Below are positions 19,115 through 28,210 of a stretch of 64,000 nucleotides of DNA, in pieces. Source of the stretch: Roseimicrobium sp. ORNL1 (GTDB lineage Bacteria > Verrucomicrobiota > Verrucomicrobiia > Verrucomicrobiales > Verrucomicrobiaceae); NCBI RefSeq assembly GCF_011044495.1, contig NZ_CP049143.1, positions 7,006,001 through 7,070,000 on the forward strand. Direction: 5' to 3'. The notes beneath the pieces were generated by a model. It was not told where the DNA came from, ran no database searches, and saw only the letters and a program-made list of their open reading frames with translations. A program made the translations under genes and the position numbers. Position 1 is the stretch's first letter. Every line of letters starts with the position of its first letter.

Positions 19115-19652
19115 CAGGGTCCGTGGCACGTTCATAAATGTCATGGCGGGAATTGCCCTCTTGCCAGCCGTGACGCAGACGCACATCGCTGGATCCGCTG
19201 AGCTCGCCGGGGTGGCTGGGAGGGGTCTTGTCCTCCACGCGACGCATTTCCCACCAGCACTGGCCGCGATGATTGTGCTCATGATCCACCACGAAGCCGG
19301 CCTCCCGCATCACCGGGCCTATCCAGCCCATGCAGTGGTCGCAGTAGTCGTGATATTGGATGAGTCCATTTCGCATGAGGAAACCTTTTGAGGGACACGC
19401 ATGCATGTCGATGCGGAAGACATCGTGACACGCGGTCATGGCATAGCCAGCCGCCTCTTCATCCAGCGTATGGTGCCAGTATTTTTTCATGCCCTCGAAG
19501 CCACCCGCGATGATGGTGGCCGAGGCATGCTGCTGGGAGTCCTTCGCTATCGCCTCCTCCCAATACTCACGCACCAGAGTGTGGCCGCCTTCCTTCTCCA
19601 GCCAGCCAAAGGTCCACTCGTAGTGCCCGCAGAAGTCGTAGGCGCCAATCAT
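19095..19652 (-). CDS. Cys-rich protein, paralogue of the upstream gene
   Basis: A 185-residue cytosolic protein with a distinctive Cys cluster: RIDMHACPSKGFL, then YHDYCDHCMGWIGPVMREAGF, then RGQCWWEMR. The same layout (C-P..., C-x2-C or C-x-C-x2-C, final C) occurs in the next upstream gene, so the two are paralogues. The pattern is loosely like the L-2-amino-thiazoline-4-carboxylate hydrolase-like family, a weak resemblance only. It overlaps the upstream gene by 4 nt. The cysteines could bind a metal or Fe-S cluster. Confidence 0.6.
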   Translation of the reverse strand: MIGAYDFCGHYEWTFGWLEKEGGHTLVREYWEEAIAKDSQQHASATIIAGGFEGMKKYWHHTLDEEAAGYAMTACHDVFRIDMHACPSKGFLMRNGLIQYHDYCDHCMGWIGPVMREAGFVVDHEHNHRGQCWWEMRRVEDKTPPSHPGELSGSSDVRLRHGWQEGNSRHDIYERATDPDEKRVE

Positions 19653-20155
19653 ACGGCTTCGGCGATGTCCTCCAGGTTTTGCGGAGGCACGCCTGCTTCA
19701 CGTTTCAGGAATCGTTGGGTGCAGCTTCCATTGCCACCGGACACACGCACCGTGTATCCGGCCGGTGCAGCCATGGCCTCACTGATATAGTAGCAGTGCT
19801 GGCACAGGCAGGGTAGCATGGCGCGGCCGTTGTCACGCAGGTGCTTGATGAGAGGACATACCTTCACCTCAAGACGCACTTCATCTGCAAGCTCACTCAC
19901 CTCCACCGACGCTCCCGGTTCGGCGTTGAAGAAGTCACGCCAGTATCTGGCAATGGCTTTCGCACCGCCCTCCTTCCACTGGGCTGTCACCGGCGCATGA
20001 TAGTGTGTTCCCAGTTCCGTCCAATAGCGCTTCAGGCCTTCCATGCCCAGCTTGCGCAGCACGAACTGGAAGGTGGCATTGATGGCGAAGTAGAAATCCG
20101 CGGCGCCTACCGGCTTGGTATCGGTGTAGGGCAGCGCGGATTCGGTGGCTGGCAT
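19649..20155 (-). CDS. Cys-rich protein, partner paralogue
   Basis: A 168-residue protein when started at 20155 (MPATESALPYTD); the frame extends to 20314 but the extra part overlaps the aldolase gene and is low-complexity. It contains EGLKRYWTELGTHYHAP, VCPLIKHLRDNG, then LPCLCQHCYYISEAMAA and GNGSCTQRF. The alignment to the gene at 19095-19652 is clear around these cysteines. It starts 30 nt after the HpaI-like aldolase gene, and its stop overlaps the next start by 4 nt. Two such proteins together suggest a heteromeric enzyme; the function is unknown. Confidence 0.6.
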   Translation of the reverse strand: MPATESALPYTDTKPVGAADFYFAINATFQFVLRKLGMEGLKRYWTELGTHYHAPVTAQWKEGGAKAIARYWRDFFNAEPGASVEVSELADEVRLEVKVCPLIKHLRDNGRAMLPCLCQHCYYISEAMAAPAGYTVRVSGGNGSCTQRFLKREAGVPPQNLEDIAEAV

Positions 20156-20184
20156 GAGGGATATACGACGAACGCCGCGCAACC

Positions 20185-21000
20185 TTACGGGATGACTACC
20201 GCGGTGCCAGTCACACCATTTCCTGTGCCCAGCAATGCATCCAAATCCCGGCCACACTGGCCGATGTAGCTGAGCACGGAGGCGAAGTCGCTGCCGTAGT
20301 TCAGGAACTGGCACCCCAGCTCCACGGCGATGCGCGCATCCTCCGCCGTGCCCACGGGGAAGCCCCAGGGCTTGCCGTGCTTCCGGCAGGCTGCGGCCAT
20401 GCGTTCAACTGCGGGACGCAGTACGGGGTCCTGGATGGAAGGCTGGCAGCCGAGACGCAGAGAGAGATCGCCAGGCCCCATGAAGACAATATCGACACCG
20501 GGCACGGCAGCAATCTCATCAATATTCTCCAGCGCCTCGGGAGATTCGATCTGGACGATGAGCGCGGTCTCGGTGTTGGCCTTGTGAATGTAGTCCGGAT
20601 CACGATTCACCCAAAACTCCGCATCCACGCCTGCGCCATCCAGACCGCGATCTCCCAGTGGCGGATACTTCGTGGCCTGCACCAGCCGCTTCGCCTGCTC
20701 GGCGGTATTCACCATCGGAATCATCAGGGCCGTAGCCCCGTCTTCGAGAAGGCGGGAAAGCTGGGCCCGTTCCTGTGTGGGCGGGCGCCACACACAATCG
20801 ATATCCGCCACACGGGTCTGCAGGATCATGGCTTCAATCTGCCGCGGATCCCAGGCGCGATGCTCGGCGCATACCCACACGGCATCGAAGGCTGCATGTT
20901 TTGCAAGATGCGGGTAGAAGGGGATGAAATTGCCTGTGGAGCAAACCCGGGCGACACCGCCGGAGCGGATCTTGGCGAGGAGCAGGGAGCGACGGAACAT
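20185..21000 (-). CDS. HpcH/HpaI family aldolase, second copy
   Basis: A 271-residue class II aldolase-like protein, distinct from the copy at 16521. Motifs: AVWVCAEHRAWDP, substrate Arg in DCVWRPPTQE, LMIPMVNTAEQAKRL, YPPLGDRGLDGAG, metal ligand Glu in VQIESPEAL and Asp in FMGPGDLSLR. The metal and Arg positions look intact, so retro-aldol activity is plausible. It starts a minus-strand run with the two Cys-rich proteins and the kelch protein, and is divergent from the symporter gene (94 nt apart), which may share its control. Confidence 0.88.
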   Translation of the reverse strand: MFRRSLLLAKIRSGGVARVCSTGNFIPFYPHLAKHAAFDAVWVCAEHRAWDPRQIEAMILQTRVADIDCVWRPPTQERAQLSRLLEDGATALMIPMVNTAEQAKRLVQATKYPPLGDRGLDGAGVDAEFWVNRDPDYIHKANTETALIVQIESPEALENIDEIAAVPGVDIVFMGPGDLSLRLGCQPSIQDPVLRPAVERMAAACRKHGKPWGFPVGTAEDARIAVELGCQFLNYGSDFASVLSYIGQCGRDLDALLGTGNGVTGTAVVIP

Positions 21001-21094
21001 GATGTCGCGACTCTGCGAGGCATCGCCGCCGGTGCAATGGGAAAGCGGACAAATGATTTTCCTTTAGTGCGCAAGGTCCCGACAACAGTTGCGT

Positions 21095-22579
21095 ATGCCC
21101 AAGATGGCGAATTTTTCCTGGCTGGATTACACCATCTTCGGCGCCTATCTCCTGACCTCCGTGGCCATCGGCCTCTTCTCCGCACGAGGACAGTCCACCA
21201 TGAAGGACTACTTCCTTGCGGGGCAAAAGGTGAACCGCTTTGTGGTCGCCATGACCATTCTCGCCGCGTTGTTCTCAGGGGTGAGCTACATCGCCGGACC
21301 TGCGGAGGTGTATAAAAATGGCATCGCCTTCTCACTGGTGATGCTGTCGTTTTTCATCGCCACGCCATTCACCGCCATCTTTCTCCTGCCCTACTTTTAT
21401 AACAGCCGGTACTTCACCGCGTACCATTTCTTCCAGGATCGATTTTCGCTTCCAGTGAGGCTGCTTGCGTCTGGCTTGTTTATCCTGCGGGTATCCCTCT
21501 GGCTGGCGGCTGCGACCTATGCACCCGCACTCGCTCTAGAGAAAGTCACAGGGCTGCCGCTGTGGTTCACCATTCTGTGCACCGGCATGCTCACCACCGT
21601 GTATACGGTGTTCGGCGGGATGAAGGCAGTCATCTGGACGGATGTCATGCAACTTGCCGTCCTCTTCGGCGGGCAATTGCTCATCGTTCTTCTGGCGACC
21701 TCGAAAATACCAGGTGGCTTTGCGGGTGTGTGGGAGACGGCGGGAGCAGATGGCAAGTTGAACATCAGCTTCTCCTTCGACCCGAGTGTGCATGCGACCT
21801 TCTGGGCCACGATCATCGGGGGAGCTTTTCTCAGTCTTGTGCAAATGGCGACCGACCAGGTATCCGTGCAGCGCTACCTCACCGCAGGCAGCCTGCGTGA
21901 TGCGCAACGCTCGCTATGGATCAAGCTATGGATGATGCTTCCCGTGTTGGTTCTGTTCTACGGCACCGGACTGGTGCTCTATGCCTTCTACAAGGTACAA
22001 GGCGACCCGCTCACGAATGGCCTCATCCAAAAGGAAGATCAGATCCTGCCCTTCTTCGTAGTGACGCAGCTCCCGGCGGGATTGGCGGGCGTGCTCATCG
22101 CGGCCATCTTTGCCGCCAGCATGTCCACCGTCTCCGCAGGCATCAATTCGTTGACATCAGCAACGCTTTGCGACTTCTACCAGACCCTGAGCAAACCCGA
22201 TTTCCTCACTGAGAAGTCGCTGCTCGCCAAATCACGGTGGTATACCCTCTTCTTTGGAGTGCTGGTGACCGCGCTGGCCTTCTTCATCTCCACGATGAAG
22301 AGCAATCTGGTGCAATCGGTGAATACCATCATCGCGCTGGTCGGCGGACCGATGGTGGGGCTGTTTCTCCTGGGAATCTTCACGAAGAAGGCGGATACGC
22401 GCGGCGCCATCATTGGATGCGTGGTGGGATTCGTGGCGCTTCTGGGCATCAATCTCTTCGCGGCACAACACGTGAACTTCCTCTGGCACACGATGATTGG
22501 CACCATCATCACGATGGTATTCGGCCTGCTTACTTCCGGCCGATCTGAGTTACCGTCAGTCCACCATCGATCACCATGA
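21095..22579 (+). CDS. Sodium:solute symporter (SSS family)
   Basis: About 494 residues with 12-13 membrane segments. It shows the SSS start WLDYTIFGAYLLTSVAIGLFSARGQSTMKDYFLAGQ, the FSGVSYIAGPAEVYKNG region, and TVFGGMKAVIWTDVMQ, a strong family signature. The sodium-site segment AAIFAASMSTVSAGINSLTSAT is intact. It presumably imports the substrate of the surrounding catabolic genes; sialic acid, inositol and sugar transporters all belong here. The ATG at 21095 is preferred to the TTG at 21089. The 3' end overlaps the convergent SDR gene by 50 nt. Confidence 0.93.
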   Translation: MPKMANFSWLDYTIFGAYLLTSVAIGLFSARGQSTMKDYFLAGQKVNRFVVAMTILAALFSGVSYIAGPAEVYKNGIAFSLVMLSFFIATPFTAIFLLPYFYNSRYFTAYHFFQDRFSLPVRLLASGLFILRVSLWLAAATYAPALALEKVTGLPLWFTILCTGMLTTVYTVFGGMKAVIWTDVMQLAVLFGGQLLIVLLATSKIPGGFAGVWETAGADGKLNISFSFDPSVHATFWATIIGGAFLSLVQMATDQVSVQRYLTAGSLRDAQRSLWIKLWMMLPVLVLFYGTGLVLYAFYKVQGDPLTNGLIQKEDQILPFFVVTQLPAGLAGVLIAAIFAASMSTVSAGINSLTSATLCDFYQTLSKPDFLTEKSLLAKSRWYTLFFGVLVTALAFFISTMKSNLVQSVNTIIALVGGPMVGLFLLGIFTKKADTRGAIIGCVVGFVALLGINLFAAQHVNFLWHTMIGTIITMVFGLLTSGRSELPSVHHRSP

Positions 22580-23294
22580 TCTCCCCGGTGATGTAGCTAG
22601 CGGCATCCGAGCAAAAAAAGACGACAGCGCCGGAGCAATCCTCCGGTGTGCCCACCCGTCCCAGCAGAATTTTTTTCTCGTAGTGAACGAGTAGATCAGC
22701 GGACTGCGGCTCCATCCACACACTGGTAAGAGGCGTGCGAATGAGACCTGGAGCAATGCCATTCACACGAATGCCATGGGGCGCGAGCGAGACAGCCAGT
22801 GAGCGCGTGAGCATCACCAATGCGCCCTTGCTGGAATCATAGGCACAGGAATCTGCCTCCGCCTGGAAGCCATTCGTGCTGGCGGTGATGACAATGCAGC
22901 CAGGGCGCCTCTCTGTCACCAGCTGCTTGGCAAAGGCCTGAGCCAGGAAGAATGAGGCGCGCACATTGAGATTCATGGTGCGGTCCCAGCGCTCGCGTGT
23001 CATTTCCAGCACTGGCAGGTCAAAGAAGCTGCCGGCATTGCACACCAGGATATCGAGACCGGGCTCGGCGGCGAAGGCCTGGGAGATGAGAGATTCGCTG
23101 GCATCGTCCGCGAGCAAGTCACTCTGCACATAGCGGCTGTCTTCGGGCACTTCAGCGGGCTTGGCATCCAGCCCGTGAAACACCACACGTGCGCCCGCTT
23201 CCTTCAACACAAGACCTGCCGCAAGTCCAATGCCTTGCGATGATCCGGTCACCAGCGCGGAGCGCCCTTCAAGCGAGAATGCTTTCATCTGCAA
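22530..23294 (-). CDS. Short-chain dehydrogenase/reductase (SDR)
   Basis: A 254-residue classical SDR: cofactor motif VTGSSQGIGLAAG, NAGS, and catalytic Ser/Tyr/Lys in ITASTNGFQAEADSCAYDSSKGA. The C-terminus SYITGEIMVIDGGLT is typical of substrate-oxidising SDRs such as gluconate or fuconate dehydrogenase relatives. It overlaps the amidohydrolase gene start by 26 nt, so translation is likely coupled. Its 3' end runs 50 nt antisense into the symporter gene. Confidence 0.92.
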   Translation of the reverse strand: MQMKAFSLEGRSALVTGSSQGIGLAAGLVLKEAGARVVFHGLDAKPAEVPEDSRYVQSDLLADDASESLISQAFAAEPGLDILVCNAGSFFDLPVLEMTRERWDRTMNLNVRASFFLAQAFAKQLVTERRPGCIVITASTNGFQAEADSCAYDSSKGALVMLTRSLAVSLAPHGIRVNGIAPGLIRTPLTSVWMEPQSADLLVHYEKKILLGRVGTPEDCSGAVVFFCSDAASYITGEIMVIDGGLTVTQIGRK

Positions 23295-24246
23295 GCTTCA
23301 GGTAAGCGCGGGTATTCACATCGGCAACCCGCTGCACCACTTCTTCTCCACACTTCTTCAAAGCGGTGACCTCCGCTTCATAGGTGCTGATGAGCTTCAC
23401 CACCTCATTGTTGATTTCAGCCGCGTAGCTGTAGAACGGTGAGTCGCTGCCCCAGAGGAACTTGCTCGGATAGGCGGCGGCAAGATCGGCGATCACACGG
23501 GCAGGATCGGTGTAGTCCGTATCGAAGCGCCGTTCCTTCGGCGCCACATAAGGGAGGCCATCCACGACGCCTTTGCAGTGGATGCAATGCGCCGAGCAAT
23601 CGAACCACGCATTCGGCAGTGCCTGGATGCGGTCGAGGCATTCCTTGTCATAGCGGCAGGAGTGCGCGGCGCAGAAGCGGATGTCCGGGTTCGCCTCGGC
23701 GATATCAATGATGTCATGCGCCTGCGCCCAGAGGTCGCTCTCTGCCACACTGCTGTGGATGAGGAACGGGATGTCCCACTGACGGGCAAGATCCAGGAAG
23801 ATGCTGCCTTCGTGCGCGAGACGTTTGATGTCAGACTGGATGATGGTGCTCTGAATCTTGATGCCGTGGAAGCGGTACTCTTCGCGCAACTTCTCCAGCT
23901 CGCGAGCCTGCACGCCGGTATCGCGCATGGGATCCACCATCACAAAGGGCAGCACCTTCTTGCCCTCTTCGGGGAAGAGCCGCTGGCACTCGTCCAGCAG
24001 ACGCCGGTTTTCGAACGCATAAGGCACCTCCTCCAGCGACGTGCCGGATCCGAAGCGCACCGACCCTTCACGAAAGCCGGTGACATCCATCGCCGCATAC
24101 GAGACGAAGGGGAACGCAATCCAATGCGTCACGCCCAGTGATTCGCCTTCCTGCAGCATGTCCACCATCTGCTGTGCATAGGGGAAGTCACCGTGCAGGT
24201 AGAAGAGCATGTCTGCTCCAATGTGGTTGTGGCAGTCGATGATCAT
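23269..24246 (-). CDS. Amidohydrolase family protein (amidohydrolase 2, lactonase-like)
   Basis: A 325-residue TIM-barrel hydrolase. The metal-binding start is IIDCHNHIGADM, a mid His is in FLIHSSVAESD, a His-rich SAHCIHCKGV follows, and the terminal metal Asp lies in FLWGSDSPFYSYA. This family holds sugar lactonases and decarboxylases. Next to an SDR and aldolases, a lactonase role (opening a sugar lactone made by the dehydrogenase) is reasonable inference, not proof. It is 33 nt downstream of another SDR gene. Confidence 0.85.
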   Translation of the reverse strand: MIIDCHNHIGADMLFYLHGDFPYAQQMVDMLQEGESLGVTHWIAFPFVSYAAMDVTGFREGSVRFGSGTSLEEVPYAFENRRLLDECQRLFPEEGKKVLPFVMVDPMRDTGVQARELEKLREEYRFHGIKIQSTIIQSDIKRLAHEGSIFLDLARQWDIPFLIHSSVAESDLWAQAHDIIDIAEANPDIRFCAAHSCRYDKECLDRIQALPNAWFDCSAHCIHCKGVVDGLPYVAPKERRFDTDYTDPARVIADLAAAYPSKFLWGSDSPFYSYAAEINNEVVKLISTYEAEVTALKKCGEEVVQRVADVNTRAYLKLADESILA

Positions 24247-24279
24247 GATGGAAGAGCGTGAAGCGAATTAGGAAACGAA

Positions 24280-25068
24280 TCACCAGGACGTCCACCCACC
24301 GTCCACCGCGAGGTTTTGTCCGGTGATGTAGGAGGAAGCGTCACTGAGGAGAAACGCGACGGATCCGGCAATTTCATCAGCCTGACCCACGCGCCCCAGT
24401 GGCACCTTGGCGGCGAGCCGCTCGACGAATTCGGGCTGGCCTTGCTGAATGAGGGGATTGGGAAACGGTCCAGGCGAGATGCTGTTGCAGCGCACTGCCT
24501 GCCTGCCCCAGTGCACGGCAAGGTAGCGAGCCATCTGCTGGATGCCCGCCTTGCCCACGCCGTACTCGATGGGGTTGGGATTCATCGGTGTCTCGTAGAT
24601 GCGTGGATCCGTCGAGACACTGCCGTACATGCTGGAGAAAAGTACCATGCTACCGCCGGCGTGATTCACCATGTGCTCACCAACCGCGCGGCACAGGGCG
24701 AAGGTGGCGGTGAGATTGCCATGGTTCACTCTATCGAAATCTTCGATGCCGAGGTCCTCCATGCGCTTCGCGGTGGAGGCATAGGTGAGCACAGCAAGAC
24801 CATCGGGTACTCCATAGGTAGCGACGTGCTCAGCGACAAACTTCAACGTGGCGGTGACATCACCCACATCCAGAGAAGCAGTGAGTACGACAGAGCTGAG
24901 GTTCTCCTCCGTCACGAATTGCTGCGCGCGCTGTTCCATATCCACGCACAGCACGCGTGCCTTCATCTCTGCGAGCAAACGCACCACCGCGCGTCCCAGG
25001 TATCCCGCGCCGCCGAAGACCCAGATGTTCTTCCCAGAGAGGTCAAAGGGATTCTTTCCGGTCGGCAT
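24280..25068 (-). CDS. Short-chain dehydrogenase/reductase (SDR)
   Basis: A 262-residue protein when started at 25068 (MPTGKNPFDLSGKNIWVFGG); the frame is open upstream to 25407 but that part is a shadow of the dipeptidase gene. The nucleotide motif is GGAGYLGRAVVRLLAE, the Ser is in VLFSSMYGSVS, and Tyr-x3-Lys in YGVGKAG. The C-terminus ends SYITGQNLAVDGGW. It is the third SDR in the cluster and lies between the M19 dipeptidase and the amidohydrolase on the same strand. Confidence 0.9.
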   Translation of the reverse strand: MPTGKNPFDLSGKNIWVFGGAGYLGRAVVRLLAEMKARVLCVDMEQRAQQFVTEENLSSVVLTASLDVGDVTATLKFVAEHVATYGVPDGLAVLTYASTAKRMEDLGIEDFDRVNHGNLTATFALCRAVGEHMVNHAGGSMVLFSSMYGSVSTDPRIYETPMNPNPIEYGVGKAGIQQMARYLAVHWGRQAVRCNSISPGPFPNPLIQQGQPEFVERLAAKVPLGRVGQADEIAGSVAFLLSDASSYITGQNLAVDGGWTSW

Positions 25069-25100
25069 GGTGACGTGGAGTGGTGGGCGAACTGGCGCGC

Positions 25101-26201
25101 TTACTTCGGCAAATTCTTCCTCAGGAACCGCAGGAAGTTTCCGTGCATGATGTTGTCGATATCCTCGGACTTGTAACCACGGTCGGCCAGCAAGGCAGGT
25201 ACCTTCTGCAGATCCGCGATGGTCTCCAGATCGAGCGGTGCCTGTTCCTTGCCAAACCCGCCGTCGAGGTCCGTGCCAATACCGGCATGCAAGGAATTGC
25301 CCGCGAGCTGGCATACGTGATCGATGTGATCCACCATGTGCTTGAGGCTCACTCCGGTATCCTGAGGCTTCGTGGTGAACTTCACCCAGCCCGGCACCAT
25401 CATCCAAGCATCCAGGGCGGCACCGATGACACCACCGCGCTCAATCACACACTTGAGTTGCTCGTCCGAAAACTGGCGCTGATGATTCACCAGCGCGCGG
25501 CAGTTCTGGTGGCTGGCCCAGATGGGGCCCTGGAAGAGTTCCACCGCCTCCCAGAACGCGGGGTCCGTGAGGTGCGTGGTATCCATGATCATGTGCAGGC
25601 GATCCATTTCCTGCACGAGTTCGCGACCTCTGGCGGTGAGCGGTCCGTCCCACTCCGTGCCAGGCGCATAAGTACCAGGGCCGTAGTGCGCAGGACCCAC
25701 AATGCGCAGGCCGTCATTGTAGGAGCGCTCCAGATGCTGCAGCGTGATCATCGAGTCTGCACCTTCCAGCGTGAGTACGTAGCCGATAGGGAGCTTCTCC
25801 GTATTCTCCGGAGCGTCACGCCCGGTCCAGAGCTCCAGCACTTCTTCCAGCTGCGCGGCCGTGCGGATCTGACGCATCTCCCCAGCCTCCTCCATGGCGC
25901 GGTACCACGCGAGCTGGGCCTGGGTCATGGCCCACGCCTGCGCAGGCGAGTGCCACCCCGGGAACTGGCGATTCGAGGGCTTCACGTAGCGCGCGATCTG
26001 CGTGGCCACGCAGATGCCGATACGCCCGCGCCGCATGTCCGGAAAACTCACGACACCATTGCCTCGATCTTTTCGGTCGGTCTGTCCCTGTTCACGCTCG
26101 CGGATCTCGGTGACAGGGCGGGTGAAGTCGCGGTTCCACTCCAGGGCGTTCATGGAGAGGTCCAGGTGGGCGTCGAGAATGAAGGGCTGAGACTGGGACA
26201 T
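25101..26201 (-). CDS. Membrane dipeptidase-like protein (peptidase family M19)
   Basis: A 366-residue zinc hydrolase of the renal dipeptidase family. Metal-binding motifs are LDAHLDLS at the N-terminus, VLTLEGAD, DTTHLTDPAFWE, ASHQNCRAL and the late GTDLDGGFG. There is no clear signal peptide (MSQSQPFILDAHLD), so it is probably cytosolic. M19 enzymes often hydrolyse dipeptides with a C-terminal D-residue, which fits the D-threonine-aldolase-like gene just upstream. The genes are 75 nt apart. Confidence 0.88.
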   Translation of the reverse strand: MSQSQPFILDAHLDLSMNALEWNRDFTRPVTEIREREQGQTDRKDRGNGVVSFPDMRRGRIGICVATQIARYVKPSNRQFPGWHSPAQAWAMTQAQLAWYRAMEEAGEMRQIRTAAQLEEVLELWTGRDAPENTEKLPIGYVLTLEGADSMITLQHLERSYNDGLRIVGPAHYGPGTYAPGTEWDGPLTARGRELVQEMDRLHMIMDTTHLTDPAFWEAVELFQGPIWASHQNCRALVNHQRQFSDEQLKCVIERGGVIGAALDAWMMVPGWVKFTTKPQDTGVSLKHMVDHIDHVCQLAGNSLHAGIGTDLDGGFGKEQAPLDLETIADLQKVPALLADRGYKSEDIDNIMHGNFLRFLRKNLPK

Positions 26202-26276
26202 GAAGGGAAATACTGCCGGTGATTACGTATTCACTCTTGATGATTCAATATCGGGAGTGCATCATTAGGCTCTGCC

Positions 26277-27389
26277 TTAGACAGACAGCACACGCTCCCG
26301 GCCCGCCACGCGCCAGGCGTCGTCGACATGGCCATCGCGCACCACATTGGCATAGGAGTGCAGCGCCACGGTGGGACAGATGTGCCACGGGACGCCGTAA
26401 AGCACGTCGCCGATGGAGAACTCATCCGCACGCGACGTCTCCAGCACGAGGTGCTCCTCGCTGTGCATCACCGCTTTCGCATCCGGCAGATTCAGGAAAT
26501 GCACGCGCGGATGCGGATTCTCCGCGGCAATGGCCTTGTGTCCCAGATCCACCGTGAGGCGACCCGAGGAAGGCTTGCTGATTACACGTGTCAGCACCAG
26601 CGCCGCGTGCAGGAAGTCGAGATCGGGGTGCTTCGTGCCATATCCCCAGTCCCAGAGCACACATGTGCCGGGGCTGCATTCGTACGAGCCACGCACGGCA
26701 TGAATGCCAAAGGTGGGTGTGCCGCTGGCGATGTAGTTCGGCACGGGTAGTCCCACGGAGAGCAGTCGCTCGCGGAATGCCTCCACGCTGGTGAAGGCAT
26801 TCTCGACCGCTGCCTTGCGTGCCGCGAGATCGGGATCGTGGATATGGCCATCGTACGCATGGATGCCCGCCGCCTTCAGACCTGGCAGCTTGGTGAGCAG
26901 GCGGTAGAGTTCAAAAGCTGCATCATCGGGAGCGATGCCGGTGCGATGCATGCCGCAGTCCAGATCGAGATACACCTCAAGGGTGATGCCGGCATTGTCA
27001 CAAGCTTCAGACAAGGCACGCGCGGCGAATTCGCTGTCCGTGGTCGCGGCGAACTTCGTGTGCGGGTACTTCTTCACCAGGCGCAGCAGCCGGGCGATGT
27101 TTGGCCCCACGGGTGGATAGGCCAGCAATACTTCGTCCGCACCCTCGGCAGCTGTCATTTCCGCCTCGGCGATGGTGGCACATTTGAACTTGGTGATGCC
27201 ATGCACGAGATGCAGCTTGATGACCTCCGGCATCTTGTGCGTCTTCATGTGAGGCCGGAGACGGGCGGGGGAATCATCTACCATCTTCACCATGCGGCGC
27301 AGGTTTTCCTCGATGCGGTGGGGCCATACCGCCAGGGAGGGAGTGGGGATGTCACTGATGTTCGAAATCTCGTACCAGGGAGGAGTCAT
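26277..27389 (-). CDS. D-threonine aldolase/D-serine dehydratase-like PLP enzyme
   Basis: A 370-residue fold-type III PLP enzyme (alanine racemase-type barrel). The PLP Lys is in RPHMKTHKMPEV, a phosphate-binding region appears later (GTPTFGIHA), and the metal-binding His-x-Cys of the D-threonine aldolase/D-serine dehydratase C-terminal domain is in PWHICPTVALH. The start at 27389 (MTPPWYEIS) gives a normal N-terminus; the frame extends to 27449. It acts on D-amino or beta-hydroxy D-amino acids by family. It is divergent from the RraA-like gene. Confidence 0.85.
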   Translation of the reverse strand: MTPPWYEISNISDIPTPSLAVWPHRIEENLRRMVKMVDDSPARLRPHMKTHKMPEVIKLHLVHGITKFKCATIAEAEMTAAEGADEVLLAYPPVGPNIARLLRLVKKYPHTKFAATTDSEFAARALSEACDNAGITLEVYLDLDCGMHRTGIAPDDAAFELYRLLTKLPGLKAAGIHAYDGHIHDPDLAARKAAVENAFTSVEAFRERLLSVGLPVPNYIASGTPTFGIHAVRGSYECSPGTCVLWDWGYGTKHPDLDFLHAALVLTRVISKPSSGRLTVDLGHKAIAAENPHPRVHFLNLPDAKAVMHSEEHLVLETSRADEFSIGDVLYGVPWHICPTVALHSYANVVRDGHVDDAWRVAGRERVLSV

Positions 27390-27504
27390 GGAAATGCAAA
27401 TGTGCCTGAGCGAAGCTTGAAGGGAGGAAAGGCGCAACAAAAAGCGCAAAGAAGCATGGCAGATGCGGCATCCTTGTTGCGTTGGGAATCACTCCTACAC
27501 TCTC

Positions 27505-28152
27505 ATGTCCGATATTCTTGCCTCACTCTCTGGTTTGTATTCCGCCGTAGTCGCCGACGTGCTGGATGGTCTCGGTCTGCGTTTCCAGACCCTCGCCCCG
27601 CACATCCGTCCGCTCACCCCCACACAGAAGATCTGCGGCAGGGTCTTTCCCGCCCGCGCGGTGACAGTCCTGGCCATTCCTGCCGAGCCGTACAAGCTGG
27701 AAATCGCCGCCGTGGACGGCATGGCGAAGGGAGATGTCCTCGTGGTGGATGCTGGTGATGACCGCACCTGTGGCTTTTGGGGTGAACTCCTCACCACCGC
27801 CTGCTTGTACAAAGGGGTGGGCGGCGTGGTGATGACGGCTTGCACGCGGGACATGTGGAAGATCAAGGAACTCGACTTCCCCATCTTTGGCATCGGATAC
27901 CACCCTGCGGATAGCAAAGGCCGCGCGGATATCATCGAAATCGGCGAACCCATCACTATCGGAGGAGTCACCACGAAGGTCGGTGATTACATCCTCGGCG
28001 ACGAAGATGGCGTGGTCATCATCCCCGGTGAAGTGGCGGAGGAAACCGTGAAGCTGGCCCTGGAGAAAGTCAGCGGTGAAAACATCGCCCGCGCTGACCT
28101 GGCAAGCGGCGTGCCCATGGGCGAAGTGTTCCGCAAGCATGGAATTTTGTGA
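27505..28152 (+). CDS. RraA-family protein (HMG aldolase/oxaloacetate decarboxylase type)
   Basis: A 215-residue protein from the start MSDILASLSGLYSAVVADVLDGLG. The RraA fold signature is KGDVLVVDAGDDRTCGFWGELLTTACLYKGVGGVVMTACTRD, including the Gly...Arg-x-Asp arrangement of class II HMG/CHA aldolases. In a catabolic setting, aldolase or decarboxylase activity on a 2-oxo acid is more likely than RNase E inhibition. A short sequence like its 3' end recurs at 28742-28767. Confidence 0.85.
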   Translation: MSDILASLSGLYSAVVADVLDGLGLRFQTLAPHIRPLTPTQKICGRVFPARAVTVLAIPAEPYKLEIAAVDGMAKGDVLVVDAGDDRTCGFWGELLTTACLYKGVGGVVMTACTRDMWKIKELDFPIFGIGYHPADSKGRADIIEIGEPITIGGVTTKVGDYILGDEDGVVIIPGEVAEETVKLALEKVSGENIARADLASGVPMGEVFRKHGIL

Positions 28153-28210
28153 CGCATGGCATCACGTCGCCGGCCATGGACAAGCCCTCTTCATTATGAT
28201 TTGATTGCTC

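Noticed and set aside
25069-25407. Upstream extension of the SDR at 24280-25068
   Set aside because: It overlaps the coding region of the M19 dipeptidase and has no protein-like pattern.
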